From positions 3,162,001 to 3,226,000 of the forward strand of contig NZ_CP101454.1 of the NCBI RefSeq assembly GCF_024362405.1: a stretch of DNA of 64,000 nt. The letters run 5' to 3'. The DNA comes from Halorarius litoreus. GTDB lineage: Archaea; Halobacteriota; Halobacteria; Halobacteriales; Haloarculaceae. Below, one piece after another: positions 45,797 through 55,078 of the stretch. The notes below the pieces were generated by a model. The model searched no databases. It was given only the letters and a program-made list of their open reading frames with translations, and had not been told where the DNA came from. The position numbers and the translations under genes are program-made. The stretch's first letter is position 1, and each line of letters begins with the position of its first letter.

Positions 45797-46243
45797 ATGG
45801 CTGTCGAGTCCTCGCCAGCTGATGAATCGAGCACGCTGCTCCCTGACTGGGTCTGGGACCGGCACGCGAACCCGTGGAGCGGCTGGACACGGGTGGCTGT
45901 GACACCCGTCATCGTCTACGCACTCTACCAGCGAAACTGGCGACTGCTCGTCGCGGCCGTTGTCTGGACGGTCGTGAACCCCGTCGCATTCCCGCCACCG
46001 AACGACGACAGCGCGTGGATGACGCGCGGAGTGCGCGCCGAGGAGGCCTGGCTCGCCGCCGGCAACGGCACCGTCGGTACCTCGTGGCCGAACGTCCTCA
46101 ACCTCCTGAACGCACCGGCTACGGCGTATCTCGGGTGGGCGACCATCCGGCGGCGACCCGTCCACGCCATCGTCGCGACGGTGCTCGTGATGGGATTCAA
46201 ACTCCTCTGGATCAACGAGATCATCGAGCGAACGGACGTGTAG
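45797..46243 (+). CDS. DUF6653-like membrane protein
   Basis: The 148-residue protein begins with an acidic segment, then WVWDRHANPWSGWTRVAVTP and spans VIVYALYQRNWRLLVAAVVW and AIVATVLVMGFKLLWINEII. Between them is FPPPNDDSAWMTRGVRAEEA. The RHANPWSGWTR motif fits a family I recall as DUF6653. Function unknown. It converges with the phosphatase-like gene, with four bases between. Confidence 0.7.
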   Translation: MAVESSPADESSTLLPDWVWDRHANPWSGWTRVAVTPVIVYALYQRNWRLLVAAVVWTVVNPVAFPPPNDDSAWMTRGVRAEEAWLAAGNGTVGTSWPNVLNLLNAPATAYLGWATIRRRPVHAIVATVLVMGFKLLWINEIIERTDV

Positions 46244-46247
46244 GGAG

Positions 46248-46712
46248 TCAGCGCCGCGCCGCGAGATACTCGACAGCGAGTCGGTGAAGCGTGGGGTGTG
46301 GCATCGCCACGGGTCGCGTTCGCTGGACCGCGTCGAGCGCCGTGCGGAGCGGCCGGTCCGCCTCGGCCGCGAGCACCGTCGCAGCGAGCGCCGCACTCCG
46401 CGAGACGCCGGCAGTACAGTGGACGAGCAGCGACCCCTCGCGCCGATACAGTTCGCGGGTGGTGTCGACGCCACGGGCGAACTGACTCCAGTCGGCGTCG
46501 GTACCGTCGACGAGCGGGCAGTGATGTGTCGTCAGCGGCTGTGGCTCGCGCGTTGCGGAGACGACGTAGTCGAACCGGCAGTCGTGGCGCTCGCCGTCCG
46601 CAGCGTGGACGTTCCCTACCCAGAGGTCACGGTCGCCGACGCGCCGAATCACGGGCTCGGGGTCGACGTAACCGAACGGGCGAACGTGGATGTCGGGAGA
46701 CGAGTCGGACAT
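46248..46712 (-). CDS. Dual-specificity/protein tyrosine phosphatase-like protein
   Basis: The 154 residues contain the P-loop LVHCTAGVSRSAALAATVL, with the catalytic Cys and Arg of HCx5RS phosphatases. An upstream acidic region (DGTDADWSQFARGVDTTREL) could carry the general acid. Such small phosphatases act on phosphotyrosine, phosphoserine or phosphoinositol. The N-terminal domain FGYVDPEPVIRRVGDRDLWV is as in archaeal members. The target is unknown. Confidence 0.85.
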   Translation of the reverse strand: MSDSSPDIHVRPFGYVDPEPVIRRVGDRDLWVGNVHAADGERHDCRFDYVVSATREPQPLTTHHCPLVDGTDADWSQFARGVDTTRELYRREGSLLVHCTAGVSRSAALAATVLAAEADRPLRTALDAVQRTRPVAMPHPTLHRLAVEYLAARR

Positions 46713-46753
46713 GGGTCGTGAGACGGAGCAGCCGGTGAGAAATCACGCCCAGC

Positions 46754-47560
46754 CTACTTCAGACCGAGGTCGTGGTTCATCGAATTTCCGGGGCGGGGGA
46801 CCCCCTTCGCCGTGTACGTCTCGCCGGTGACGAACGACGCCGCTGGCGAGACGAGGAACGCCGCGAGGTCGGCGATCTCCTCGGGGTAGCCGATTCGGCG
46901 ATACGTCTCCGAGCGCGCGGGGATGTCCGACTCGTCGATGCCGAGCGTGTCAGCCACTCCGGGCGTCTGGATGAGGCCCGGTGCGATGCAGTTGACGCGG
47001 ACATCGTCCTGCGCCCACTCGACGGCGAGCGTCTCGGTCAAGCGGATGATGGCGGCCTTCGCCGCACCGTAGTGGCTCTCGTTCGGTGCGGGGTGCTGGC
47101 CGTTCACCGACGCCATGTTGACGATGGTTCCACCGTCGCCTGCTTCACCAGTTCGGAGGTACTCGCCGGCGACCTGACAGCAGCGATAGGTCCCCCCGAG
47201 GTTGAGGTCGGTGACGGCCTCCCAGCCGCCCTCCGAGATGTCGGCGAACGGGGCGATGAACTCGCCGCCGGCGTTGTTCACGACGACGTCGAGCCCGCCG
47301 AACTCGTCTGCGGCCGCCGCGAAGAACGCCTCCACGTCGTCGCGCTCGCGCACGTCACACTCCGCGGCGAACGCGCGACCGGGTACGTCGGCGTCGTTGA
47401 TGGATTCGGCGACGGGGCCGACGCGGTCCATCGACCGCGAGCAGATGGCGACGTTCGCCCCCGCGGCGGCGAACGTCTCGGCGATTGCCTGACCGATGCC
47501 CTGTGACGCGCCGGTGACGACGGCGTTCGTTCCCTCCAGCGAGAAGTCGGGTGCGTCCAT
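46754..47560 (-). CDS. SDR family oxidoreductase
   Basis: The 268-residue classical short-chain dehydrogenase has NAVVTGASQGIGQAIAETFA (TGxxxGIG), VVVNNAGGEFIAPFAD (NNAG), NMASVNGQHPAPNESHYGAA with Ser and YxxxK, and VNCIAPGLIQTPGV. It uses NAD(P)H on an unknown alcohol or ketone; 3-oxoacyl-ACP reductase-like substrates are common for this form. The ATG at 47,560 begins MDAPDFSLEGT, where homology starts. Confidence 0.9.
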   Translation of the reverse strand: MDAPDFSLEGTNAVVTGASQGIGQAIAETFAAAGANVAICSRSMDRVGPVAESINDADVPGRAFAAECDVRERDDVEAFFAAAADEFGGLDVVVNNAGGEFIAPFADISEGGWEAVTDLNLGGTYRCCQVAGEYLRTGEAGDGGTIVNMASVNGQHPAPNESHYGAAKAAIIRLTETLAVEWAQDDVRVNCIAPGLIQTPGVADTLGIDESDIPARSETYRRIGYPEEIADLAAFLVSPAASFVTGETYTAKGVPRPGNSMNHDLGLK

Positions 47561-47701
47561 ACAGGGTCGGCCCGCCGAAGGGGCTTTGTTCTGTCGCTCG
47601 TCGTACCTGTCGCCGCTGCAGCGCAGCGGTACGGATGGCAGCAGGCGTGGCCGGCTGCCGAGGCAGGAAACGCTTAACGGACACCCATCCGACCGACGAG
47701 T

Positions 47702-48460
47702 ATGCGACAGGTACGCTTCCGCGACCCGGACGGTGACGTCCGGTTGGGCGAACTGGTCGACGACCACATCCACGCGTTCCCGCATCAGGGGCGCCGACTG
47801 GCCGGTGAAGAGACGTTCGACGTCGACACCGTCGACGTGCTGCCGCCCTGCGACCCGTCGAAGATCGTCTGCGTGGGGTTGAACTACGCCGACCACGCCG
47901 CCGAGCAGGGTAAGGAGGTGCCGGACCGGCCGCTGCTGTTCCTCAAGCCGCCGAACACGGTCGCCAGTCACGGCGACACGGTGACGCTTCCGAGCGGCAA
48001 GGAGCGACTCGACCACGAAGCCGAACTGGGGGTGGTTATCGGCGAGCGGTGTTCGAAGGTGTCGGCCGACGACGCGATGGCATACGTCGCGGGGTTCACC
48101 TGCGTCAACGACATCTCGAACCGTGACGACCAGCGCATCGAGCAGAACTGGGTACGCGGGAAGGCGTTCGACGACGCGGCGCCCGTCGGGCCGGTGCTCG
48201 CGACGCCCGACGAGGTCCCGGCCGACGCCGAGGTGCGCTGTACGCTCAACGGGGAGGTGACCCAGTCGTCGACGCGCGACCAGTTCATCTTCTCCGTTCC
48301 CGAACTCGTCGAGGAGATTTCGACGTACATGACTCTCGAACCGGGCGACGTGATTTCGACGGGGACGCCCGAAGGCGTCGGGCCGCTCTCGGACGGCGAC
48401 ACCGTCGAGATATTCGTCGAAGGGGTCGGCACCCTCACCAACACCGTCCGGATCCCGTAA
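47702..48460 (+). CDS. Fumarylacetoacetate hydrolase family protein
   Basis: The 252-residue protein has IVCVGLNYADHAAEQGKEVP, FLKPPNTVASHGDTVTLPSG, LDHEAELGVVIGERCSKVSA with the metal-binding Glu residues, and ISTGTPEGVGPLSDGD. It is a two-part YisK/MhpD-type FAH protein; members hydrolyse or decarboxylate 2-oxo or acylpyruvate acids. A TATA-like cgcttaacg about 28 nt upstream supports the ATG at 47,702. No pathway partner is adjacent. Confidence 0.9.
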   Translation: MRQVRFRDPDGDVRLGELVDDHIHAFPHQGRRLAGEETFDVDTVDVLPPCDPSKIVCVGLNYADHAAEQGKEVPDRPLLFLKPPNTVASHGDTVTLPSGKERLDHEAELGVVIGERCSKVSADDAMAYVAGFTCVNDISNRDDQRIEQNWVRGKAFDDAAPVGPVLATPDEVPADAEVRCTLNGEVTQSSTRDQFIFSVPELVEEISTYMTLEPGDVISTGTPEGVGPLSDGDTVEIFVEGVGTLTNTVRIP

Positions 48461-48517
48461 GCCGAGACGGCCGATGTCTCGCTACCAGCGCCGCACGTCG
48501 AGAGGAAACTCATAAGT

Positions 48518-48531
48518 TTAGGCTGGCCTAA
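48518..48531. promoter_or_regulatory. Iron-box-like palindrome
   Basis: ttaggc-tg-gcctaa is a perfect palindrome eight bases before the GTG start at 48,540. Its arms resemble DtxR-type iron repressor sites (ttaggytarcctaa-like); haloarchaea have DtxR relatives called Idr or SirR. Overlap with the expected transcription start suits repression. Confidence 0.55.
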
Positions 48532-48539
48532 TCCCGTCC

Positions 48540-49088
48540 GTGAAGCTGACGCGGCGGGACGCTATCGCGGCGCTCGCGGGGGTGGGAATCGTGACGGGGA
48601 GCGGCGCGGCCGCGTTCTCTCGGTCGGCGCTGGAGTCGGCCACCGACGCCGAGTCCGACCTCCCGTCGATCGAGGCCACTCTCGACACACTCGTCGCGAC
48701 TGCCGAGGTGGTTTATCCCTCTGCAGTCGACGGGGTTTCCACGTTCGTCGAGACGTACGCGCTCGGTCGACTCGACGACCGACCGGCCCACCTTCGGAGC
48801 GTACGGGAAGCGGTGGATGAACTCGACACGCACGCCGACCTGTGGTTCGGCGCCGACGAGTTCGCGTCGCTCTCGGCGACCGACCGCGACGACCTCCTCC
48901 ACGAGATGGGCGTCCACACGGCGGAGGCACAGCCCGACGGGACCATCGCCGAGCGCGTCCGCTACTTCGTCGTCAACGACCTGCTGTACGCGCTGTACAG
49001 TTCGCCGGCCGGTGGGACGCTCGTGGGACTGGAGAACCCCCCGGGCCACCCCGGCGGCACCGAGAGCTACCAGCGAGGGCCCCGATGA
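48540..49088 (+). CDS. Gluconate 2-dehydrogenase subunit 3-like protein
   Basis: The 182-residue protein has a Tat signal: KLTRRDAIAALAGVGIVTGS at residues 2-21. It continues with LDTLVATAEVVYPSAVDG, the pattern of gluconate 2-dehydrogenase subunit 3, the small partner of an FAD-dependent GMC dehydrogenase. It likely carries the complex through the membrane. The start is a GTG at 48,540, next to an iron-box-like palindrome. It overlaps the GMC gene by four bases, so the two form one unit. Confidence 0.82.
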   Translation: MKLTRRDAIAALAGVGIVTGSGAAAFSRSALESATDAESDLPSIEATLDTLVATAEVVYPSAVDGVSTFVETYALGRLDDRPAHLRSVREAVDELDTHADLWFGADEFASLSATDRDDLLHEMGVHTAEAQPDGTIAERVRYFVVNDLLYALYSSPAGGTLVGLENPPGHPGGTESYQRGPR

Positions 49089-50692
49089 ATCGACACCCGT
49101 CCTCGAACGTGGACGTCTGCGTCGTCGGGGCAGGCCCCGCGGGTGCACTGGTCGCCAACCGACTCGCTGACAGGGGAGCAGACGTGGTCGTGCTGGAAGC
49201 GGGGCCACGGTTCGACGACCAGGACGAAGCGCGGATGGAACGCGCCCTCCGACCGGACGTACCCAATCACACGGTCTGGGAGATGGGTGGCGAACGCGAC
49301 GTGTTCTCGTCCTCTGGCGACCGCTTCTACCCGCTGAACGCCTCGCGGGTGAAGGGTGTCGGCGGCACCACCAACCACTGGCAGGGGATGGTGATGCGAC
49401 TCCACGAACGGGATTTCTCGGGCGAGAACCTTGGCTCCGCGTGGCCGCTCGATTACCAGGACCTCCGACCGTACTATCTCGACGCCGAGCGGGCGTTCGG
49501 CGTGGCTGGCGCGTCGGACAACCCGTTCGCGCCGCCGCGCGAGGAGCCACACTCGATGCCCGCGTTCCCACCGTCGTACTCGGACTCGTTGTTCGCCGAG
49601 GCGTGCGAACAGGTGGGCGTGGCGACCCACTCAGTACCGAACGCTCGCAACTCCGAAGCGTACGACGGCCGCTCACCGTGTGTGGGCTACGGCACCTGCA
49701 AACCGGTCTGTGCGTCGGGCGCGAAGTACAGCGCCGACCACACCATCGAGCAGGCCGAGGCGAAGGGCGTCCGCGTGGTCGACCGCGCGCCGGTCCAGCG
49801 GCTGGAGACGGATTCGTCGGGAAAACGTGTGGCCGCGGCGGTGTATGCGACACCCGACGGCGAGGCGCATCGACAGGAGGCCGAGGTGTTCGTGCTTGCG
49901 GCGGGCGGCGTCGAGATTCCTCGCCTGCTGTTGCTCTCGGCCTCGGACCAGCACCCGGACGGGCTCGCGAACTCCTCGGGGCTCGTCGGGCGCTACTTCG
50001 CCGACCACCTGTTTGCGGGGATGGGCGGTGTCCTCGACGAGCCGACCCGACAGAAGCACGTCGGGTTCATCACGACCGAGAGCCACCAGTTCTACGACGA
50101 CCCGGGCCAGGGAACCCGCGAGATTTCGGCGACCGATGCCGACCTCGCACCCATCAAACTGGAGTTCCTGAACTACGCCGGTCCCTCCCCGGTCGGTGAG
50201 GCACTCGCCGCAAACGAGTGGGGCGACGCGCTGCTCACCTCACTCGACGAGCGCTACGGGAACCACGTCGCGATGGGTGCCCTCGTCGGCCAGCGGCCCC
50301 GGATCGAGAACCGCATCACGCTCGACCCGTCGACGACGGACGACCACGGCAACCCCGTGCCGGACGTGCAGTGGTCGCTCGACGCGCGGACGAGACGGAC
50401 GCTCGAACGCGCGAACGAGATTCAGCGGGCGATACTGGACGCACTGGGAGCCGACATCCGGTGGGCGGTCGGCCCCGAGAACACCGGCCCGGCGTTCCAC
50501 CACACGGGGACGGCGCGGATGAGCGACGACCCCGCGGCGGGAGTGGTCCGTCCCGACCTCCGGACGCACGACGTGTCGAACCTCTACCTTCCCTCGGCGG
50601 CGGCGTTCCCGAACCCGGGGTCGATGAACCCGACGCTCACCATCGGTGCGCTCGCGCTGAAGTGCGCCGACCACGTGACCGCGCGGCTCTAG
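49085..50692 (+). CDS. GMC family oxidoreductase (sugar/alcohol dehydrogenase large subunit)
   Basis: The 535-residue flavoprotein has VCVVGAGPAGALVANRLADR for FAD, GVGGTTNHWQGMVMRLHERD, CVGYGTCKPVCASGAKYSAD and FHHTGTARMSDDPAAGVVRP with the catalytic His. PNPGSMNPTLTIGALALKCA closes it. This is the gluconate/2-keto-gluconate or sugar dehydrogenase branch of GMC enzymes; the substrate is unknown. It has no signal of its own, so co-export with the Tat-bearing small subunit is probable. No cytochrome subunit is adjacent. Confidence 0.88.
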   Translation: MNRHPSSNVDVCVVGAGPAGALVANRLADRGADVVVLEAGPRFDDQDEARMERALRPDVPNHTVWEMGGERDVFSSSGDRFYPLNASRVKGVGGTTNHWQGMVMRLHERDFSGENLGSAWPLDYQDLRPYYLDAERAFGVAGASDNPFAPPREEPHSMPAFPPSYSDSLFAEACEQVGVATHSVPNARNSEAYDGRSPCVGYGTCKPVCASGAKYSADHTIEQAEAKGVRVVDRAPVQRLETDSSGKRVAAAVYATPDGEAHRQEAEVFVLAAGGVEIPRLLLLSASDQHPDGLANSSGLVGRYFADHLFAGMGGVLDEPTRQKHVGFITTESHQFYDDPGQGTREISATDADLAPIKLEFLNYAGPSPVGEALAANEWGDALLTSLDERYGNHVAMGALVGQRPRIENRITLDPSTTDDHGNPVPDVQWSLDARTRRTLERANEIQRAILDALGADIRWAVGPENTGPAFHHTGTARMSDDPAAGVVRPDLRTHDVSNLYLPSAAAFPNPGSMNPTLTIGALALKCADHVTARL

Positions 50693-51177
50693 AAGGCGAC
50701 GCCGGCGGCGAGTAAGCCGGCATCGACGAGGACGAGTACCGCCGCGACGGAGGCGAGTCGGAGGAACGGCCGGGCCTCGCGGGCTGGCGTCCGGACCTTG
50801 TCGCGGTCGGTTCCTTCACGGAGTTTCGAGGCACCCATCTCGACGAACGCGACCATCGCCAGCCAGAGGACGAGCATCGCGAGCACGAGGTAGCCGCGGC
50901 CGGAGCCCGTCAGTGACTCGAACGTGTAGAGCACGCCCGCCTGGTGACCGCCAGTCAGGAACACCAGCACGGCGCTGGCCCGCGTGACCGTCGTGAGTTT
51001 CGACGTGGCGGTCGCGAGCGTGTCCGGCCCCATGTTTCCGGCGTGGGCGACCGGGTTGACGCCGTACGCGAAGAACAGCACCGCGCCGCTCATCAGCGCG
51101 CCGAACAGCATGTGCACGACGTACGAGACGGTGAGGTCGATGTTCCCCAGCTGGAGTGCGACGAACCCTGTGTCCAT
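50689..51177 (-). CDS. Four-helix membrane protein of unknown function
   Basis: The 162-residue protein has four hydrophobic helices: SYVVHMLFGALMSGAVLFFA, then TRASAVLVFLTGGHQAGVLY, YLVLAMLVLWLAMVAFVEMG and LRLASVAAVLVLVDAGLLAA. Histidines in helices one and two recall CopD- or DUF2269-like haem or copper membrane proteins, but I cannot confirm this. Its stop overlaps the convergent GMC gene by four bases. Confidence 0.65.
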   Translation of the reverse strand: MDTGFVALQLGNIDLTVSYVVHMLFGALMSGAVLFFAYGVNPVAHAGNMGPDTLATATSKLTTVTRASAVLVFLTGGHQAGVLYTFESLTGSGRGYLVLAMLVLWLAMVAFVEMGASKLREGTDRDKVRTPAREARPFLRLASVAAVLVLVDAGLLAAGVAF

Positions 51178-51245
51178 GTGCGTGACGGCGGGCGGCCCCA
51201 CCGTCAACCTACCGCTCTTTTGCCACCTGCGACCCGAGCGCCTGT

Positions 51246-51947
51246 ATGGACCTCCACGCTGCCTTCCCTGGGCGGGCGCTCGCGTTCGTCGGCGCGGGCG
51301 GGAAGAAGACCTCGCTGTACGCACTCGCAACCGCGTGGGACCGCGCCGTCCTCACCACCACGGTTCGGATTCCGCCGTTCCGCGACTCTGTTCACGGCGT
51401 CGTGACGGACGCGCCCCTCGATACACTCGGCGGTCCCTTCCCGCTCGGGCTCGCCGCCGCGGACGAGGGCGACCGCTTGCGGGGGTACGCTCCCGAAGCC
51501 GTCGACGAGGTCATCGGCGCCCACGACGGCTCCGTACTCGTCAAAGCCGACGGCGCGCGCACGCGGCTACTGAAGGCTCCCGACGACCACGAACCCCGGA
51601 TTCCGTCCCGCGTCGATACGGTCGTCCCGGTCGCGAGCGTGCAGGCGGTCGGGAAGCCGCTCGACCCCGAGTTCGTCCACCGGCCGGAACGTGTCGCCGC
51701 GGTCACGGGGCTCGCCCCCGGCGACACCATCGAGGTGGCCCACGTCGCCGAGGTCCTCGCGAGCCCCGACGGTGGGCTGAAGGACGTCCCAGAGCGCGCG
51801 GACGTGGTTCCGCTCGTCAACATGGCCGACGACCCGGACCTCGAAGCCACGGCTCGCGAGATAGCCGGACGGATTCACGAACGGGCGGACGTTCGCTACG
51901 TCGTCGTCGCCCGGATGAACGTCCCCGAGATCGTCGCCGTCGTCTAG
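51246..51947 (+). CDS. YqeC-like molybdenum/selenium hydroxylase accessory protein
   Basis: The 233-residue protein has LAFVGAGGKKTSLYALATAW (a P-loop-like start), VLTTTVRIPPF, VLVKADGARTRLLKAPDDHE and VVPVASVQAVGKPLDPEFVH. This is the YqeC pattern, known next to selenium- or molybdenum-dependent hydroxylase genes. It converges with the formate dehydrogenase gene by a four-base overlap, which suits a role in maturing that molybdo-enzyme. The precise activity is not known. Confidence 0.82.
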   Translation: MDLHAAFPGRALAFVGAGGKKTSLYALATAWDRAVLTTTVRIPPFRDSVHGVVTDAPLDTLGGPFPLGLAAADEGDRLRGYAPEAVDEVIGAHDGSVLVKADGARTRLLKAPDDHEPRIPSRVDTVVPVASVQAVGKPLDPEFVHRPERVAAVTGLAPGDTIEVAHVAEVLASPDGGLKDVPERADVVPLVNMADDPDLEATAREIAGRIHERADVRYVVVARMNVPEIVAVV

Positions 51948-54900
51948 TCGTCGCTCGCGGCCGGGTGCGCCTCTCCATCGGTGTCGAGTGGCTCGATGCG
52001 CACGCTCGACACCTTGTACTCGGGGATACCTGCGGTGGGGTCCGTCGCGTCGTCCTGCGTGAGCGTGTTCACGGCACCGTCGGCGAAGTGCATCGGGATG
52101 AACACGACGCCCTCACCGACGCGGCCGGTGACCTGTGCCCGTACCTCGATGTGTCCCCGTGCCGAGCTGACCTTGACCTGCTGGCCGTCGGTGACGCCGA
52201 GCGCACTCGCGGTCCCGGGATGGATCTCGACGAACGCCTCCGGGACGTGGTGGAGCAGCCCCTCGGCGCGCCGGGTGAGCGTCCCGGTGTGGAAGTGGTA
52301 CATCACCCGCCCGGTCGTGAGCGTCAGGGGGTACGTCTCGTCGGGGAGTTCCCCGGGGCGGCCCATGTCCGCGGGAACGAACCGCGCCTTCCCGTCGGGG
52401 AAGTTGAACCCGTCGTCGTACAGGTAGCGGGTCCCGGGGTCGTCGGCGTCCCGGCAGGGCCACTGCAGTCCCCCGTCGCGGTCGAGTCGCTCGTGCGAGA
52501 TACCGCCGTAGATGGGCGCGACCCGACTGATTTCGTCCATGACGCTCGCCGAGTCCTGGTAGTCCCAGTCCGCGCCGAGCCGGTTCGCAACGGACTGCAG
52601 GATGTCGAGGTCCTGTCGGGCCTTCCCGGGTGGCGACATCGCCTGCCGGACGCGCTGGACGCGCCGCTCGGTGTTGGTGAAGGTGCCGTCCTTCTCGGCG
52701 AACGACGACGCCGGCAGAATCACGTCGGCGTGTTCGGCCGTCTCCGTCAGGAAGAGGTCTTGCACGACGAGGAACTCCAGTTTCTCGAGGGCCTCCTCGG
52801 CGTGCGAGATGTCCGGCTCAGAGAGCGCGGGGTTCTCACCCATCACGTACATCCCACGGACGTTCCCTTCGTGCGCCTCCTCGAACACCTCGGTCACCTT
52901 CAGCCCGACTTCGTCCGGGGGGCGGACGCCCCACTCGGCTTCGAACTCGTCGAGCACGTCCGGGTCGGTGGGGTCGCGGTAGCCCGGCAGCTTGTTCGGG
53001 AGCGTCCCCATGTCACCGCCGCCACCCTGGACGTTGTTGTGGCCGCGGAACGGCGAGAGCCCGGCGTTGGGCTTGCCGACCTGCCCGAGCACGAGCGCGA
53101 GGTTCGCCATCGCGAGCACGTTCCCGGTGCCGTGGCTGTGCTGCGTGAGACCCATCGCCCACCCGAACACGACGTTCTCGGCGGCGGCGAGGGTCTCCGC
53201 CGCCCGCTGGAGGTCCTCGGGCGAGACGCCGGCCAGCCGCTCGACCTCCTCGGGGGTGAACGCCGCGACCTTCTCGCGCAGTTCGTCGAAGTCGTGGACG
53301 TGCTCTTCGACGAACTCGGCGTCGTACAGGTCGTGTTCGATGACGTACCGGGTGAGGCCGTTCAGCCACGCGATGTCGTAGCCGGGGTTCGTGCGAACGT
53401 ACTGGTCGGCGTGCTCGGCGATACCGATCTTTCGGGGCTCGAAGACGACCAGCTCGGCGCCATCGCGGACGTTCTGTTTGATTCGGGTGGCGAGCACAGG
53501 GTGGCTCTCGGTCGTGTTCGAGCCCGAGATGAGGTAGGCGTCCGCGCCGGCCACGTCCCGAATCGAGTTCGACATCGCGCCGTAGCCGACGGTCTGGAGC
53601 AGCGCCGCCACCGTCGAGGAGTGACAGAGCCGCGCGCAGTTGTCGATGTTCTTCGTCCCGAGCACCGCGCGGGCGAACTTCTGCATCAGATAGTTCTCCT
53701 CGTTCGTGCACTTCGAGGAGGCGAAACAGGCGACCGAGTCCGTACCGTGCTCGCGCTGGACGCGCTGGAGGCCGTCGGCGACGCGGTCGAGCGCCTCCTC
53801 CCACGACGCCTCGCGGAACTCGCCGTCCTCCTTCACGAGCGGCGTCGTGAGCCGGTCGTCGCTCCCGACGAACTCGTAGCCGAACTTCCCCTTCACGCAC
53901 GTCGAGAAGTCGTTGGCCGGTGCACCGTCGGGGTCCGTGGCTCGCACCCCCCGCACCTCGTCGTCGGTGGCGTAGACGTCGAACCGACAGCCCACCGCAC
54001 AGTAGCCACAGGTCGTCTCGGTCACGTCGACGCCCCGCATCCGCCCCTTGGCGGTCAGTTTGGCGATGTCGAACAGTCGTCCCTCCGAGAGCGTGTGCTT
54101 CGCGACGGCCTCGGCGGCGTGCTCGCCCATCACGAAGGCGTCTTCGGCGGCCTCGCGTGCCTGCCGTTTGGCCCGCTGCATGAACCCGGCGACGCCCGGT
54201 TCGGGTTCGGAGTCGGGCTCCGACTGCTTCCGTGGGATGGTCTTCCCCACCGAGTTCTTCTGGTTGAACCCCGGGAGCGGGAGCGTCGTCATCTCGGTCA
54301 TCCCCTGCTCGACGAGCGACCCGGTCGGACAGACCGTCGCGCAGTGCCCACAGGAGACGCACGTCGAGTCGGCCATCCCCTCGGCGCCGTTCTGGAAGCC
54401 GATGCGCGTGTCCTCGCCGCTCCCTTCGATGCGCAGGACGCCTTCGACCTGCACGTCGTTGCAGGCGTCGACACAGCGGTTACAGAGGATGCACTTGTTG
54501 CGGTCGATCTGGATGTTCGGCGAGGAGTCGTCGAGCGGTTCGTACGCGTCGCGGTCGTCGAAGACACCGTAGCGCGGGTGTTCGACCCCGCTCTCGATGG
54601 CCGTGTCCTGTAGCTCACACCGACCGTTCTGTCCGCAGGTCGTACACCGGAGGTTGTGGTTCGCGAGCACGAGGTCGAGGTTCACGTCCCGGGCTTCCTG
54701 TGCCGCTGCGGCGTCCGTCCGTATCTCGTCACCCTCGCGCGCCGGGTGCGAACACGACGCCACGAGGTCACCGTCGGCCTCGACCGTGCAGGTCCGGCAG
54801 GTCGACCGCGGGCCGATGAGGTCTGACGCCTCGCTGTCGCGGTCGTACGAACAGAGCGCCGGCACGTCCCCGTCCGCGCCGACGGCTTTCACCGCGTCGA

Positions 54901-55078
54901 ACAGCGTCGCCCCCGGGTCGACCGTCACCGTCTCGCCGTCGACGGTGAGCGTCACGGGCTCGTCACCGACCGCGAGCGGCGGGTCGTTCGCGGTCCCGGT
55001 CTCGAAGTCCTCTGTGAGGGGTGTCTCGTGGCGCGGGTCCTCGACCGACGGCACGCGAGGGAGGGGGTCCGAACTCAT
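51944..55078 (-). CDS. fdhF: Formate dehydrogenase alpha subunit with NuoG-like N-terminus
   Basis: The 1,044-residue protein joins several domains. They are a 2Fe-2S domain (STCRTCTVEADGDLVASC), a NuoG-type His-Cys3 motif (HNLRCTTCGQNGRCELQD), two 4Fe-4S motifs (CILCNRCVDAC and CVSCGHCATVCPTGSL) and, after a linker, the molybdopterin domain. That domain begins TTCGYCAVGCRFDVYATDDE and has CARLCHSSTVAALLQTVGY. The Mo ligand is Cys, not selenocysteine. It oxidises formate or reduces CO2. The ATG at 55,078 overlaps the stop of the NuoF-like gene (ATGA). An unusual 65-residue linker (about 290-355) precedes the Mo domain. Confidence 0.92.
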   Translation of the reverse strand: MSSDPLPRVPSVEDPRHETPLTEDFETGTANDPPLAVGDEPVTLTVDGETVTVDPGATLFDAVKAVGADGDVPALCSYDRDSEASDLIGPRSTCRTCTVEADGDLVASCSHPAREGDEIRTDAAAAQEARDVNLDLVLANHNLRCTTCGQNGRCELQDTAIESGVEHPRYGVFDDRDAYEPLDDSSPNIQIDRNKCILCNRCVDACNDVQVEGVLRIEGSGEDTRIGFQNGAEGMADSTCVSCGHCATVCPTGSLVEQGMTEMTTLPLPGFNQKNSVGKTIPRKQSEPDSEPEPGVAGFMQRAKRQAREAAEDAFVMGEHAAEAVAKHTLSEGRLFDIAKLTAKGRMRGVDVTETTCGYCAVGCRFDVYATDDEVRGVRATDPDGAPANDFSTCVKGKFGYEFVGSDDRLTTPLVKEDGEFREASWEEALDRVADGLQRVQREHGTDSVACFASSKCTNEENYLMQKFARAVLGTKNIDNCARLCHSSTVAALLQTVGYGAMSNSIRDVAGADAYLISGSNTTESHPVLATRIKQNVRDGAELVVFEPRKIGIAEHADQYVRTNPGYDIAWLNGLTRYVIEHDLYDAEFVEEHVHDFDELREKVAAFTPEEVERLAGVSPEDLQRAAETLAAAENVVFGWAMGLTQHSHGTGNVLAMANLALVLGQVGKPNAGLSPFRGHNNVQGGGGDMGTLPNKLPGYRDPTDPDVLDEFEAEWGVRPPDEVGLKVTEVFEEAHEGNVRGMYVMGENPALSEPDISHAEEALEKLEFLVVQDLFLTETAEHADVILPASSFAEKDGTFTNTERRVQRVRQAMSPPGKARQDLDILQSVANRLGADWDYQDSASVMDEISRVAPIYGGISHERLDRDGGLQWPCRDADDPGTRYLYDDGFNFPDGKARFVPADMGRPGELPDETYPLTLTTGRVMYHFHTGTLTRRAEGLLHHVPEAFVEIHPGTASALGVTDGQQVKVSSARGHIEVRAQVTGRVGEGVVFIPMHFADGAVNTLTQDDATDPTAGIPEYKVSSVRIEPLDTDGEAHPAASDD

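Noticed and set aside
50984..54613. A 1,209-codon open frame on the plus strand opposite fdhF
   Set aside because: It is antisense to a gene with clear metal-binding motifs and has Arg/Val-rich composition without any domain; long antisense frames are expected in GC-rich DNA.
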